Shown here piece by piece: positions 9,043 to 16,817 of a DNA stretch of 64,000 bases (its first letter is position 1; each line of letters begins with the position of its first letter). A program made the position numbers and the translations under genes. This DNA is from Mycolicibacterium grossiae (GTDB lineage: Bacteria; Actinomycetota; Actinomycetes; Mycobacteriales; Mycobacteriaceae): NCBI RefSeq assembly GCF_008329645.1, contig NZ_CP043474.1, forward strand, positions 3,720,001 through 3,784,000. The letters are read 5' to 3'. The notes below the pieces were generated by a model. It had not been told where the DNA came from. It was given only the letters and a program-made list of their open reading frames with translations, and did not search any database.

Positions 9043-9476
9043 GCGCCGCGACGGTCAACGTCATCAACGGGCCCAACCTCGGCCGGCTCGGCAAGCGCGA
9101 ACCCGCGGTGTACGGCAGCACCACCCACGACGACCTCGTCACGCTGATCGAGGGCGAGGCCGCCGAGCTGGGTCTCGCCGTGCGGGTGCGCCAGTCCGAC
9201 AGCGAGGCCGAGCTGCTCGGCTGGATCCACGACGCCGCCGACGCGGGCGAGGCCGTCATCCTCAACGCCGGGGCGTTCACGCACACTTCGATCGCGCTGC
9301 GCGACGCGTGCTCCGAGCTGACGGCCCCGCTCATCGAGGTGCACATCTCGAACGTGCACGCCCGCGAGGAGTTCCGCCACCACTCCTACCTCAGCGCCAT
9401 CGCCACCGGCGTGATCGTTGGCCTCGGCGTGCAGGGCTACCTGCTCGCGCTGCGGTACCTCGCCGCGCAGACCTGA
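9039..9476 (+). CDS. aroQ: type II 3-dehydroquinate dehydratase
   Basis: 145 residues; forms the dodecameric type II enzyme that converts 3-dehydroquinate to 3-dehydroshikimate by anti elimination. It shows NGPNLGRLGKREPAVYG with the catalytic Tyr25 on the mobile lid, then NAGAFTHTSIALRDA and HISNVHAREEFRHHSYLS with the active-site histidine. It is the ortholog of the gene often called aroD in M. tuberculosis. It is the last gene of the aro run, and a large hairpin follows in the convergent intergenic region. Confidence 0.97.
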   Translation: MSAATVNVINGPNLGRLGKREPAVYGSTTHDDLVTLIEGEAAELGLAVRVRQSDSEAELLGWIHDAADAGEAVILNAGAFTHTSIALRDACSELTAPLIEVHISNVHAREEFRHHSYLSAIATGVIVGLGVQGYLLALRYLAAQT

Positions 9477-9504
9477 CGGGAGCGCGTGCGGTCGGTCTGC
9501 GCGC

Positions 9505-9560
9505 CGAGACTTCACTTGGTGACGGATTCGGCGCGAATTCCGTCATCTTCTGAAGTCTCG
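9505..9560. repeat. 56-nt imperfect palindrome between convergent genes (terminator or dispersed repeat)
   Basis: The outer arms 9505-9514 (CGAGACTTCA) and 9551-9560 (TGAAGTCTCG) are exact inverted repeats of 10 nt. Inside, 9520-9530 pairs with 9534-9545 with one bulged T, leaving a 3-nt loop. A 3x3 internal loop and two more pairs (one G-T) join the arms, giving about 23 base pairs. It lies between the stops of aroQ and the minus-strand membrane gene. It could be a bidirectional terminator or one copy of a dispersed palindromic element. Confidence 0.75.
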
Positions 9561-9586
9561 CGACGGTGCGCGGCCCTCAGCGAGGC

Positions 9587-10219
9587 CTACGGCTGCTGAC
9601 GGCCCCGGTCGGTGTCGGCTTCCGAGCCGGCTTCCTCGGACTCGCGCGGGCTGGTCACCGTCGAGGTGAGGTGGTCGGTGCGGGCGGCCTCGGCGCCCTC
9701 ACGCGACGAATCCTCGTCCGGGTAGTCCCGGGCACCGACGGCGGCGAACACATCGGTGTCGGCGCGGTCGTCGTCGGCACCGCGGCGCTGCACCGGCGGG
9801 GCCTTGCGGTCCACCAGGAAGCGGCCCAGCGAGACGCCGGCGACGGCGAACACGAACGTCACCAGCGCCGTGAACGCCGCGAACGTCGTCACTTCGTTGA
9901 GTAGGCCCTCGGCGTACACGTTGTCGTAGAACAGCGAGATGAACCATGCGACGGCCCCGCTGACGATGCCGGCGAACAGGCCGGCCAGCAGCCACGTCAT
10001 CGCGAGGTCGCCGCGACGGTCGGGGTCGGGGTTGCGGCGGGCGTCCGCGCGGCCGTCGGCCAACCCCCAGATGAAGGCCGCGATGGCGAAGAGCACGACC
10101 AGCGTGATGCTGATGATCAGCGCCTGCGTCTCGAACGCGTTGATGAGGGCGCCCTGCAGGAGCCGGACGACGACCATCAGCGCAGCGAACACCAGTCCGC
10201 GCAGCAACCACTTGCTCAT
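9587..10219 (-). CDS. four-helix membrane protein (possible B-4DMT family transporter, Rv2536-like)
   Basis: 210 residues. Predicted transmembrane helices lie at about 5-27, 34-53, 74-97 and 112-136. A hydrophilic, acidic, probably disordered C-terminal tail of about 70 residues follows. I recall this family being annotated as a small drug/metabolite-type transporter in mycobacteria, but no substrate can be read from the sequence. The ATG at 10219 is the only start that excludes a long polar extension. It is convergent with aroQ and divergent from pepQ, as Rv2536 is in M. tuberculosis. Confidence 0.8.
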   Translation of the reverse strand: MSKWLLRGLVFAALMVVVRLLQGALINAFETQALIISITLVVLFAIAAFIWGLADGRADARRNPDPDRRGDLAMTWLLAGLFAGIVSGAVAWFISLFYDNVYAEGLLNEVTTFAAFTALVTFVFAVAGVSLGRFLVDRKAPPVQRRGADDDRADTDVFAAVGARDYPDEDSSREGAEAARTDHLTSTVTSPRESEEAGSEADTDRGRQQP

Positions 10220-10227
10220 GGGGGCAC

Positions 10228-10233
10228 AGCGTA
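10228..10233 (-). promoter_or_regulatory. putative -10 box (TACGCT on minus strand) for the membrane protein gene
   Basis: Read on the minus strand, TACGCT ends 8 nt before the ATG at 10219, consistent with a leaderless or nearly leaderless mRNA. Confidence 0.35.
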
Positions 10234-10238
10234 GCGAG

Positions 10239-10244
10239 TAGCGT
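10239..10244 (+). promoter_or_regulatory. putative -10 box (TAGCGT) for pepQ
   Basis: TAGCGT ends 8 nt before the pepQ GTG at 10253. It is 5 nt from the opposing -10 of the divergent gene. Confidence 0.35.
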
Positions 10245-10252
10245 CGAGGGTC

Positions 10253-11344
10253 GTGACGATTTCCCACCGCAGGGACCGCCTGCGTCGCCGGCTGCGGTCC
10301 GCCGAGCTGGACGCACTGCTGGTCACGGACCTGGTGAACGTGCGTTATCTGTCCGGATTCACCGGCTCGAACGCCGCGTTGCTCATCCGCGCCGACGACG
10401 AGGTGCCGGTGCTGGCGACCGACGGCCGGTACGTCACCCAGGCCGCCGCGCAGGCGCCCGACGCCGAACTGGTCATCGAACGGGCCTGCGGACCTCAGCT
10501 CGCCGCCAAGGCCGCCGCGTCCGGCGTCCGCAGGCTCGGCTTCGAGAGCCACGTACTGACCGTGGACGGCTTCGCGCAGCTGCAGAAGGCGGCGGGCGAC
10601 CTCGACTTCGTCCGGGCGGCCGGAACGGTGGAGGCGCTGCGCGAGGTGAAGGACGCCGGCGAGATCGCCCTGCTGCGACTGGCCTGCGAGGCGGCCGACG
10701 CGGCGCTGGCCGACCTCGTCGCCGCCGGCGGGCTGCGACCGGGCCGCACCGAGAAGGAGGTGGCGCGCGAACTCGAGTCCCGCATGCTCGACCACGGCGC
10801 CGACGGCCCGTCCTTCGAGACCATCGTCGCCGCGGGCGCCAACTCGGCGATCCCGCACCACCGCCCGACCGAGGCGGTCCTCGCCGCCGGCGACTTCGTG
10901 AAGATCGACTTCGGCGCCCTGGTCGCGGGCTACCACTCCGACATGACGCGCACGTTCGTCCTGGCGCCCATCGCGCAGTGGCAGCGCGACGTCTACGACC
11001 TGGTGGCCACCGCCCAGCGCGCCGGGCGCGAGGCGCTCGCGGCGGGCGTGGTGCTGCGCGACGTCGACGGCGCATCACGGCAGGTCATCGCCGACGCGGG
11101 GTTCGCCGAGAACTTCGGCCACGGGCTCGGCCACGGCGTCGGACTGCAGATCCACGAAGCGCCGGGGATCAGCGCGTCGTCCGCCGGTACACTGCTTGCT
11201 GGCTCCGCGGTCACCGTGGAACCCGGCGTCTACTTCCCCGGCCGCGGGGGCGTCCGCATCGAGGACACCCTGGTCGTCGGTGGGGAGGAAGCGCCCACGC
11301 CAGAATTGCTCACCCGGTTCCCCAAGGAACTCGCGATTCTCTAA
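10253..11344 (+). CDS. pepQ: M24 family aminopeptidase P / Xaa-Pro dipeptidase
   Basis: 363-residue cytosolic metallopeptidase that removes N-terminal residues before proline. An N-terminal creatinase-type domain (about 1-130, with TDLVNVRYLSGFTGSNA) precedes the pita-bread catalytic domain. The five metal ligands are recognisable: Asp in KIDFGALV, Asp in HSDMTRTF, His in FGHGLGHGVG, Glu in TVEPGVYF and Glu in GVRIEDT. efp begins 24 nt after it, matching the mycobacterial pepQ-efp-nusB order. Confidence 0.95.
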   Translation: MTISHRRDRLRRRLRSAELDALLVTDLVNVRYLSGFTGSNAALLIRADDEVPVLATDGRYVTQAAAQAPDAELVIERACGPQLAAKAAASGVRRLGFESHVLTVDGFAQLQKAAGDLDFVRAAGTVEALREVKDAGEIALLRLACEAADAALADLVAAGGLRPGRTEKEVARELESRMLDHGADGPSFETIVAAGANSAIPHHRPTEAVLAAGDFVKIDFGALVAGYHSDMTRTFVLAPIAQWQRDVYDLVATAQRAGREALAAGVVLRDVDGASRQVIADAGFAENFGHGLGHGVGLQIHEAPGISASSAGTLLAGSAVTVEPGVYFPGRGGVRIEDTLVVGGEEAPTPELLTRFPKELAIL

Positions 11345-11368
11345 ACAAGATCAGGAGTAGTACCCAAC

Positions 11369-11932
11369 GTGGCATCGACCGCAGACTTCAAGAACGGACT
11401 CGTCCTGCAGATCGACGGTCAGCTGTGGCAGATCATCGAGTTCCAGCACGTCAAGCCCGGCAAGGGCCCGGCGTTCGTGCGGACCAAGCTGAAGAACGTG
11501 CTGTCCGGCAAGGTGGTCGACAAGACCTACAACGCGGGCGTGAAGGTGGAGACCGCCACGGTGGACCGCCGCGACGCGACCTACCTCTACCGCGACGGCA
11601 GCTACTTCGTCTTCATGGACTCCGAGGATTACGAGCAGCACCCGCTGCCGGAGTCGCTCGTCGGCAACGCCGCCAACTTCCTGCTCGAGAGCATGCCGGT
11701 GCAGATCGCCTTCCACGACGGCGCGCCGCTGTACCTGGAGCTGCCGGTGACCGTCGAACTCCTCGTCGCCAGCACCGAGCCGGGCCTGCAGGGCGACCGG
11801 TCCAACGCCGGCACCAAGCCCGCCACGATGGAGACCGGCGCCGAGATCCAGGTGCCGCTGTTCATCAACACCGGTGACAAGCTGAAGGTCGATTCGCGCG
11901 ACGGCAGCTACCTGGGAAGGGTCAATGCCTGA
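11369..11932 (+). CDS. efp: translation elongation factor P
   Basis: 187 residues; relieves ribosome stalling at polyproline. It has the three beta-barrel domains (KOW-like about 3-60, OB about 65-125, C-terminal OB about 130-187). The loop that reaches the peptidyl-transferase centre reads KPGKGPAF with K32 at the tip. This palindromic PGKGP loop is the actinobacterial type that works without post-translational modification, consistent with no epmA or ymfI-like gene nearby. AGGAG at about 11352 precedes the GTG at 11369. nusB overlaps the last 8 nt. Confidence 0.97.
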   Translation: MASTADFKNGLVLQIDGQLWQIIEFQHVKPGKGPAFVRTKLKNVLSGKVVDKTYNAGVKVETATVDRRDATYLYRDGSYFVFMDSEDYEQHPLPESLVGNAANFLLESMPVQIAFHDGAPLYLELPVTVELLVASTEPGLQGDRSNAGTKPATMETGAEIQVPLFINTGDKLKVDSRDGSYLGRVNA

Positions 11933-12422
11933 CCTTGGCCGCGACGGGAAGCACCGGGGCAGGCACCAGGCCCGCAAGCGCGCCGTGGACCTGTTGTTCG
12001 AAGCCGAGGCCCGGGGCCTGACGCCTGCCGAGGTGGCCGAGGCGCGCGACGCACTCGCCGACACCGAACCCGACGTGACACCGCTGGCCCCCTACACGGT
12101 GACCGTCGCGCACGGCGTCACCGAGCAGTCCGCCCACGTCGACGACCTCATCTCCACCCACCTGCAGGGCTGGACGCTGGAACGGCTGCCCGCTGTCGAC
12201 CGCGCGATCCTGCGCGTCGCGGTGTGGGAGCTGCTGCACGCCGAGGACGTCCCGGAGCCCGTCGCGGTCGACGAGGCGGTCGAGCTAGCCAAGAAGCTCT
12301 CGACCGACGAGTCGCCCGGGTTCGTCAACGGCGTCCTGGGACAGATCATGCTCGTCACCCCGCAGATCCGCGCGGCCGCCGCCGCGGTGCGCGGCGCCGC
12401 CGGCCCCGCCGAAGAGTCCTGA
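11925..12422 (+). CDS. nusB: transcription antitermination factor NusB
   Basis: 165 residues, all-alpha RNA-binding protein that pairs with NusE (S10) on boxA of rRNA operons. The N-terminal RHQARKRAVDLLFEAEARG helix and the C-terminal AVDEAVELAKKLSTDESPGFVNGVLG segment are typical. The ATG at 11925 lies inside efp (8-nt overlap), so expression is probably coupled. A hairpin at 12429-12460 follows the stop. Confidence 0.96.
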   Translation: MPDLGRDGKHRGRHQARKRAVDLLFEAEARGLTPAEVAEARDALADTEPDVTPLAPYTVTVAHGVTEQSAHVDDLISTHLQGWTLERLPAVDRAILRVAVWELLHAEDVPEPVAVDEAVELAKKLSTDESPGFVNGVLGQIMLVTPQIRAAAAAVRGAAGPAEES

Positions 12423-12428
12423 CACCCG

Positions 12429-12460
12429 CCGCTCGCTCGGTGGTTTCACCGATCGGGCGG
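12429..12460 (+). terminator. hairpin terminator candidate after nusB
   Basis: Arms 12429-12442 and 12447-12460 pair over 13 of 14 positions with one mismatch and one G-T wobble, around a GTTT loop. It lies 7 nt after the nusB stop. No T-tract follows, as is common in mycobacteria. Confidence 0.55.
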
Positions 12461-12528
12461 CTGGGAAGACTGCGCTGATCTTGGCTGCGCGCGCCCTGCC
12501 GGGCCGCGCCGGGAGAGGGGATGCGGTC

Positions 12529-13935
12529 ATGAGCGGACAGGTGGACGCGGATCCGGCGGCGACGCCCGGCAACGGACTGGGCACCAGCCTCAAGTCGAGG
12601 CACATCACGATGATCTCGATCGCGGGCGTGATCGGTGCCGGCCTGTTCGTCGGCTCGGCCAACGCCATCGCCGAGGCCGGTCCGGCCGTGCTCATCTCGT
12701 ACTTCCTCGCTGGGCTGCTCGTCGTCCTCGTCATGCGGATGCTGGGCGAGATGGCGACCGCCAACCCGGACACCGGCTCGTTCTCGGTGTACTCCGACCG
12801 CGCCCTGGGCCGGTGGGCGGGCTTCACCGTCGGCTGGTTGTACTGGTGGTTCTGGGTGCTCGTCATCCCGGTCGAGGCCACGGCCGCCGCGGCGATCCTC
12901 ACCGACCTCGTCGGCGGCGCGCAGTGGATCTGGGCGCTGGCGGTGACGCTGCTGCTGACGATCACGAACCTCGTCAGCGTCGGCAACTACGGCGAGTTCG
13001 AGTTCTGGTTCGCGCTCATCAAGGTCGTGGCGATCGTCGCCTTCATCGGCGTCGGCGTCGCCGCCATCCTCGGCGTCATCCCCGACTCGCAGGTCAGCGG
13101 CATCCACCATCTTTGGGAGCCTGACGGGTTCATGCCCAACGGCTTCGGTGCGGTGATCGCCGGTCTGCTGATCACCATGTTCTCCTTCATGGGCACCGAG
13201 ATCGTCACGATCGCCGCGGCCGAATCGAAGAACCCGGCCAAGGGCATCGGCCGGGCCGTCAACTCCGTCATCTGGCGGATCTCGCTGTTCTACCTCGGCT
13301 CGATCTTCGTCGTCGTGGCGCTGATGCCCTACGACCAGCTCACCGACGGCTCGTATCAGTCCGTGCTGCAGGCGATCGGCATCCCCGGCTCGAAGCTCAT
13401 CATGGACCTCGTCATCCTCACCGCGGTGGCGTCGTGCCTGAACTCCGCGCTGTACACCGCGTCGCGCATGCTGTTCTCCCTCGGTGAGCGCCGGGACGCG
13501 CCGCAGGCCGTGCGCCGGGTGGCCGGCAACGGTGCGCCGTGGGTCGCCGTGCTGGCCTCCATGGTGGTCGGCTTCCTGGCCGTCGCGGGCAACTACCTGT
13601 TGCCGGAGAAGATCTTCGGCTACCTGTTGGCGACCAGCGGCGCGGTGGCGCTGTTCGTCTACCTCGCGATCGCCAGCAGTCAATTCGTGCTGGGCCGCCG
13701 GATGCGCGCCGACGGCGAGCGCGCGCCGGTCGCCATGTGGCTGTTCCCGTACCTCACCGTGGTCACGATCGTCGGGATCGTGGCGATCCTGGTGCTGATG
13801 GCCTTCGACCCCGATCAGCAGCAGGCGATCGGGCTCTCGGCGCTGTCCGCCGTCGTCATCATCGTCGCGGGACTGGTCGTGCAGCGCAGGCACGCCGGGC
13901 ACGCCGCGGGAGACCGCTACGCGTCGAGGAGCTGA
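12529..13935 (+). CDS. amino acid permease (APC superfamily, GabP/AnsP-like)
   Basis: 468-residue inner-membrane transporter with about 12 hydrophobic helices. The first helix carries the family glycine motif (SIAGVIGAGLFVGSANAI, about residues 23-40), and the EMATANPDTGSFSVYSD segment follows TM2. The resemblance is to the gamma-aminobutyrate/asparagine/aromatic amino acid permease group, but the substrate cannot be read from sequence. The ATG at 12529, 7 nt after GGGAGAGGGG, is preferred over an in-frame TTG at 12481. Its 3' end overlaps the convergent hydrolase gene by 19 bp. Confidence 0.88.
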   Translation: MSGQVDADPAATPGNGLGTSLKSRHITMISIAGVIGAGLFVGSANAIAEAGPAVLISYFLAGLLVVLVMRMLGEMATANPDTGSFSVYSDRALGRWAGFTVGWLYWWFWVLVIPVEATAAAAILTDLVGGAQWIWALAVTLLLTITNLVSVGNYGEFEFWFALIKVVAIVAFIGVGVAAILGVIPDSQVSGIHHLWEPDGFMPNGFGAVIAGLLITMFSFMGTEIVTIAAAESKNPAKGIGRAVNSVIWRISLFYLGSIFVVVALMPYDQLTDGSYQSVLQAIGIPGSKLIMDLVILTAVASCLNSALYTASRMLFSLGERRDAPQAVRRVAGNGAPWVAVLASMVVGFLAVAGNYLLPEKIFGYLLATSGAVALFVYLAIASSQFVLGRRMRADGERAPVAMWLFPYLTVVTIVGIVAILVLMAFDPDQQQAIGLSALSAVVIIVAGLVVQRRHAGHAAGDRYASRS

Positions 13936-15137
13936 TAGGTGCGCCGCACGAAGCGGGGCTGAGCCGCCTGCAGCTTCAGCAGTGAGGTGTTGCCCGCCAC
14001 CGCAGCGCCGGCCGAATCCGACGTGAGGTCCGGCAGGTTCTGGATCAGGTACAGCATGATCCGGTTCGCCGACGGGTCGGCCTGCCACCACGTGCCGTAG
14101 GCGCCGGGCCAGCTGAAGGTCCCGAGACCGCCGGGCCCGTAGAGCTGACGTGACTGCGCCGCGTCGGTCACCACCGACAGGTTGAGCCCGAAACCGCGGC
14201 CGCGCCAGAACGGCATGCCGAGGAACGGCACCTTCTTCTGCTCGTCGGTGAGCCGGTTGGTGCGCATGGCGGTGACCGATTCCGGTGACAACACCCGCAC
14301 GCCGTCGACGGTGCCGCCCGCCAGCAGCATGCGGGCGAAGGTCAGGTAGTCGTCGGCGGTCGACCACAGGCCGGCCCCGCCGGTGCAGAACGTCGGCGGC
14401 GTGACCGGCGCCGGACCCATCACGTCGTCGCGCAGCGTCGGCGTACCGGCCCCGTCGTCCTCGACCTTGTACATCGTGGCCGCCCGGGTCCGGCCCTCCC
14501 GCGTGACCGCGAACCCGGTGTCGCGCATGCCCAATGGGGCGAAGATCCGTTCGTCGAGCACCTGGGTGAGCGGCTTGCCCTCGATCCGTGACAGTGCGAT
14601 GCCGAGCACGTCGGTGGAGTGGCTGTAGGTCATCCGCTCGCCGGGCTGGTGTGCCAGCGGCAGCTGGGCCAGTTCGGCCAACCAGTGGTCCTGGTCCTGC
14701 CGGAACATCAGGCGGCCGTAGGCCCGGTTCAGCGGCGCACCGACCGAGAAGGCGTAGGCGAGGCCGCTGCGGTGGGTCATCAGGTCGTCGAACGTGATCG
14801 GGCGGCGCGCGGGCACGGTGCGCTCGAGCGGACCGTCCGGCGTCGCGAGCACCCGCACGTCGGCCAGTTCGGGCAACCACGGCGTGACGGGGTCGTCGAG
14901 GCGGAACCGGCCCTCTTCGACCAGGGCCATCGCGGCGGCCACCGTGACCGGCTTGCTCATCGAGGCGATGCGGAAGATCGTGTCCCGCTGCATCGGCAGC
15001 CGGGCGGCGACGTCGCGGTGGCCGATCTCGTTGACCTGCAGCACCCGGTCGTCCTGCCAGACCATCGTGACCGCTCCGGACAGCAGCCCGGCGTCGACGA
15101 CCTCCTGGATGGACGCGCGATTGGAATCGAGATTCAT
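13917..15137 (-). CDS. serine hydrolase, class C beta-lactamase / esterase family
   Basis: 406 residues, beta-lactamase (DUF/Pfam Beta-lactamase) fold. The nucleophile motif SxxK is S59-M-S-K62 and the Tyr motif is Y171-S-H. No clear N-terminal signal peptide is seen, which argues for a cytosolic EstB-like esterase rather than a secreted beta-lactamase. Conserved HRSGLAYAF and GGAGLWSTADDYLTFARMLL segments are present. The ATG at 15137 is set by homology of the first helix and by a -10-like box 8 nt upstream. Natural substrate unknown. Confidence 0.85.
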   Translation of the reverse strand: MNLDSNRASIQEVVDAGLLSGAVTMVWQDDRVLQVNEIGHRDVAARLPMQRDTIFRIASMSKPVTVAAAMALVEEGRFRLDDPVTPWLPELADVRVLATPDGPLERTVPARRPITFDDLMTHRSGLAYAFSVGAPLNRAYGRLMFRQDQDHWLAELAQLPLAHQPGERMTYSHSTDVLGIALSRIEGKPLTQVLDERIFAPLGMRDTGFAVTREGRTRAATMYKVEDDGAGTPTLRDDVMGPAPVTPPTFCTGGAGLWSTADDYLTFARMLLAGGTVDGVRVLSPESVTAMRTNRLTDEQKKVPFLGMPFWRGRGFGLNLSVVTDAAQSRQLYGPGGLGTFSWPGAYGTWWQADPSANRIMLYLIQNLPDLTSDSAGAAVAGNTSLLKLQAAQPRFVRRTYQLLDA

Positions 15138-15145
15138 CGTCGACC

Positions 15146-15151
15146 AGCGTA
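15146..15151 (-). promoter_or_regulatory. putative -10 box (TACGCT on minus strand) for the serine hydrolase
   Basis: On the minus strand TACGCT ends 8 nt before the ATG at 15137, and no Shine-Dalgarno is visible. Confidence 0.35.
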
Positions 15152-15192
15152 GCCAGCGGTCGGCCGCCGCCGGCGGCGCGCCGACCCGGTGG

Positions 15193-15198
15193 TAGAGT
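15193..15198 (+). promoter_or_regulatory. putative -10 box (TAGAGT) of the pyr operon
   Basis: TAGAGT matches TANNNT. Transcription would start near 15205, giving a leader of about 60 nt that contains the PyrR loop. No strong -35 is seen. Confidence 0.4.
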
Positions 15199-15225
15199 TC
15201 CACCCCAGTTCGACGTCCTTTAACG

Positions 15226-15253
15226 ATCCGTCCCGTGAGGCGGAGAAGGAGGT
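15226..15253 (+). promoter_or_regulatory. PyrR RNA-binding loop overlapping the pyrR ribosome binding site
   Basis: 15230-15241 reads GTCCCGTGAGGC and fits the core of the PyrR anti-terminator/binding-loop consensus (ARUCCNGNGAGGYU). A hairpin forms with T15227-A15244, C15228-G15243, C15229-G15242, G15230-C15241, a bulged T15231, C15232-G15240 and C15233-G15239 around CGTGA. Its 3' arm runs into the purine-rich AGAAGGAGG (15244-15252) that serves as the pyrR Shine-Dalgarno. PyrR binding in the presence of UMP/UTP should therefore repress translation, as shown for M. smegmatis pyr. Confidence 0.8.
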
Positions 15254-15264
15254 CCGGGTCACCC

Positions 15265-15858
15265 GTGTCCACTGCCCCCGCCGGCGCTTCCGCTGCCGGC
15301 TCCGACCGGGAATTGCTGTCGGCCGCGGACGTCACCCGCACCATTTCGCGCATGGCGCACCAGATCATCGAGAAGACCGCCCTCGGCGGCGCCGATGCCC
15401 CGCGCGTGCTGCTGCTCGGCATCCCCACCCGCGGCGTGACGCTCGCGGCCCGGCTCGCACGCCAGATCACCGAGTTCTCCGGCGTCGAGGTCGCCTCGGG
15501 TGCCCTCGACGTCACCCTCTACCGCGACGACCTGATGAGCAAGCCGCCCCGGCCGCTCGCCGAGACCAGCATCCCCGCCGGCGGGGTGGACGACGCGGTG
15601 GTCGTGCTCGTCGACGACGTGCTGTACTCCGGCCGCACCGTGCGCGCCGCGCTCGACGCGCTACGCGACGTTGGCCGGCCGCGCATCGTGCAACTCGCGG
15701 TGTTCGTCGACCGCGGCCACCGCGAACTGCCCATCCGCGCCGACTACGTCGGCAAGAACGTCCCCACGTCGCGCACCGACAACGTCAAGGTGCGCCTGGC
15801 CGAACACGACGGCCACGACGGCGTGCGGATCGCGAACACCGGAGGTCCCCGACGATGA
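15265..15858 (+). CDS. pyrR: bifunctional pyr regulatory protein / uracil phosphoribosyltransferase
   Basis: 197 residues. PyrR senses UMP/UTP and PRPP and binds the pyr mRNA leader; it also has weak uracil phosphoribosyltransferase activity. The PRPP motif VVVLVDDVLYSGRTVRAALDAL (about residues 113-131 for its core) and the basic RNA-binding segments GIPTRGVTLAARLARQI and SRTDNVKVRL are present. The GTG at 15265, 12 nt after GGAGG, was chosen. An in-frame GTG at 15235 lies within the binding loop itself. pyrB overlaps by 4 nt (ATGA). Confidence 0.95.
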   Translation: MSTAPAGASAAGSDRELLSAADVTRTISRMAHQIIEKTALGGADAPRVLLLGIPTRGVTLAARLARQITEFSGVEVASGALDVTLYRDDLMSKPPRPLAETSIPAGGVDDAVVVLVDDVLYSGRTVRAALDALRDVGRPRIVQLAVFVDRGHRELPIRADYVGKNVPTSRTDNVKVRLAEHDGHDGVRIANTGGPRR

Positions 15859-16817
15859 GCGCCCGGCACCTGCTCTCCGCGGCGGACCTGACCCGCGACG
15901 AGGCGACCGCCATCCTCGACGACGCCGACCGGTTCGCCGAGGCGCTGCTCGGCCGCGAGGTCAAGAAGCTCCCGACGCTGCGGGGCCGCACCATCATCAC
16001 GATGTTCTACGAGAACTCCACCCGCACGCGGGTGTCGTTCGAGGTCGCCGGCAAGTGGATGAGCGCCGACGTCATCAACGTCAGCGCCTCCGGTTCGTCG
16101 GTGGCCAAGGGAGAGTCGTTGCGCGACACCGCCTTGACGCTGCGGGCCGCCGGCGCCGACGCCCTGATCATCCGACACCCCGCGTCCGGTGCGGCGCAGC
16201 AACTGGCCGCCTGGACGGCCGAACCCGACCACGGCGGGCCGTGCGTCGTCAACGCCGGCGACGGCATGCACGAGCACCCCACTCAGGCCCTGCTCGACGC
16301 GCTGACCATCCGGCAGCGGCTCGGCGCCATCGAGGGCCGCCGCGTGGTGATCGTCGGCGACGTGCTGCACAGCCGCGTCGCGCGCTCCAACGTGCAGCTG
16401 CTGGCCACGCTCGGCGCCGAGGTCGTGCTGGTGGCGCCGCCGACGCTGCTGCCCGTCGGGGTGCACGGCTGGCCGGTGACCGTCTCGCACGACCTGGACG
16501 CCGAGCTGCCCGGCGCCGACGTGGTGCTGATGCTGCGGGTGCAGGCCGAGCGGATGAACGGCGGCTTCTTCCCGTCGGCGCGCGAGTACTCGGTGCGCTA
16601 CGGACTGGGGGAGAAGCGCCTCGCCGGCCTCGCCGAGGATGCCGTGGTGATGCACCCGGGGCCCATGCTGCGCGGGATGGAGATCGCGTCCTCGGTGGCG
16701 GACTCGTCGAGATCGGCTGTGCTGCAACAGGTCACGAACGGGGTGCACGTGAGGATGGCGGTGCTGTTTCATCTGCTGGTGGGGGCCGACACCGATGCGG
16801 TGGGAGTGAATTCGTGA
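15855..16817 (+). CDS. pyrB: aspartate carbamoyltransferase catalytic subunit
   Basis: 320 residues; condenses carbamoyl phosphate with aspartate. The carbamoyl-phosphate motif STRTRVSFE starts at residue 55, HPTQALLDALTIRQ is at about 140-153 and HPGPMLRGMEI at about 267-277. No pyrI is present, so it is the unregulated trimeric type, possibly associated with the PyrC encoded next to it. Four-nt overlaps join it to both pyrR and pyrC. Confidence 0.97.
   Translation: MSARHLLSAADLTRDEATAILDDADRFAEALLGREVKKLPTLRGRTIITMFYENSTRTRVSFEVAGKWMSADVINVSASGSSVAKGESLRDTALTLRAAGADALIIRHPASGAAQQLAAWTAEPDHGGPCVVNAGDGMHEHPTQALLDALTIRQRLGAIEGRRVVIVGDVLHSRVARSNVQLLATLGAEVVLVAPPTLLPVGVHGWPVTVSHDLDAELPGADVVLMLRVQAERMNGGFFPSAREYSVRYGLGEKRLAGLAEDAVVMHPGPMLRGMEIASSVADSSRSAVLQQVTNGVHVRMAVLFHLLVGADTDAVGVNS

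Noticed and set aside
13917..15137. Secreted antibiotic-inactivating beta-lactamase
   Set aside because: The SxxK and Tyr motifs fit the broad serine hydrolase family, but there is no export signal and the Y-S-H variant is common in EstB-type esterases.
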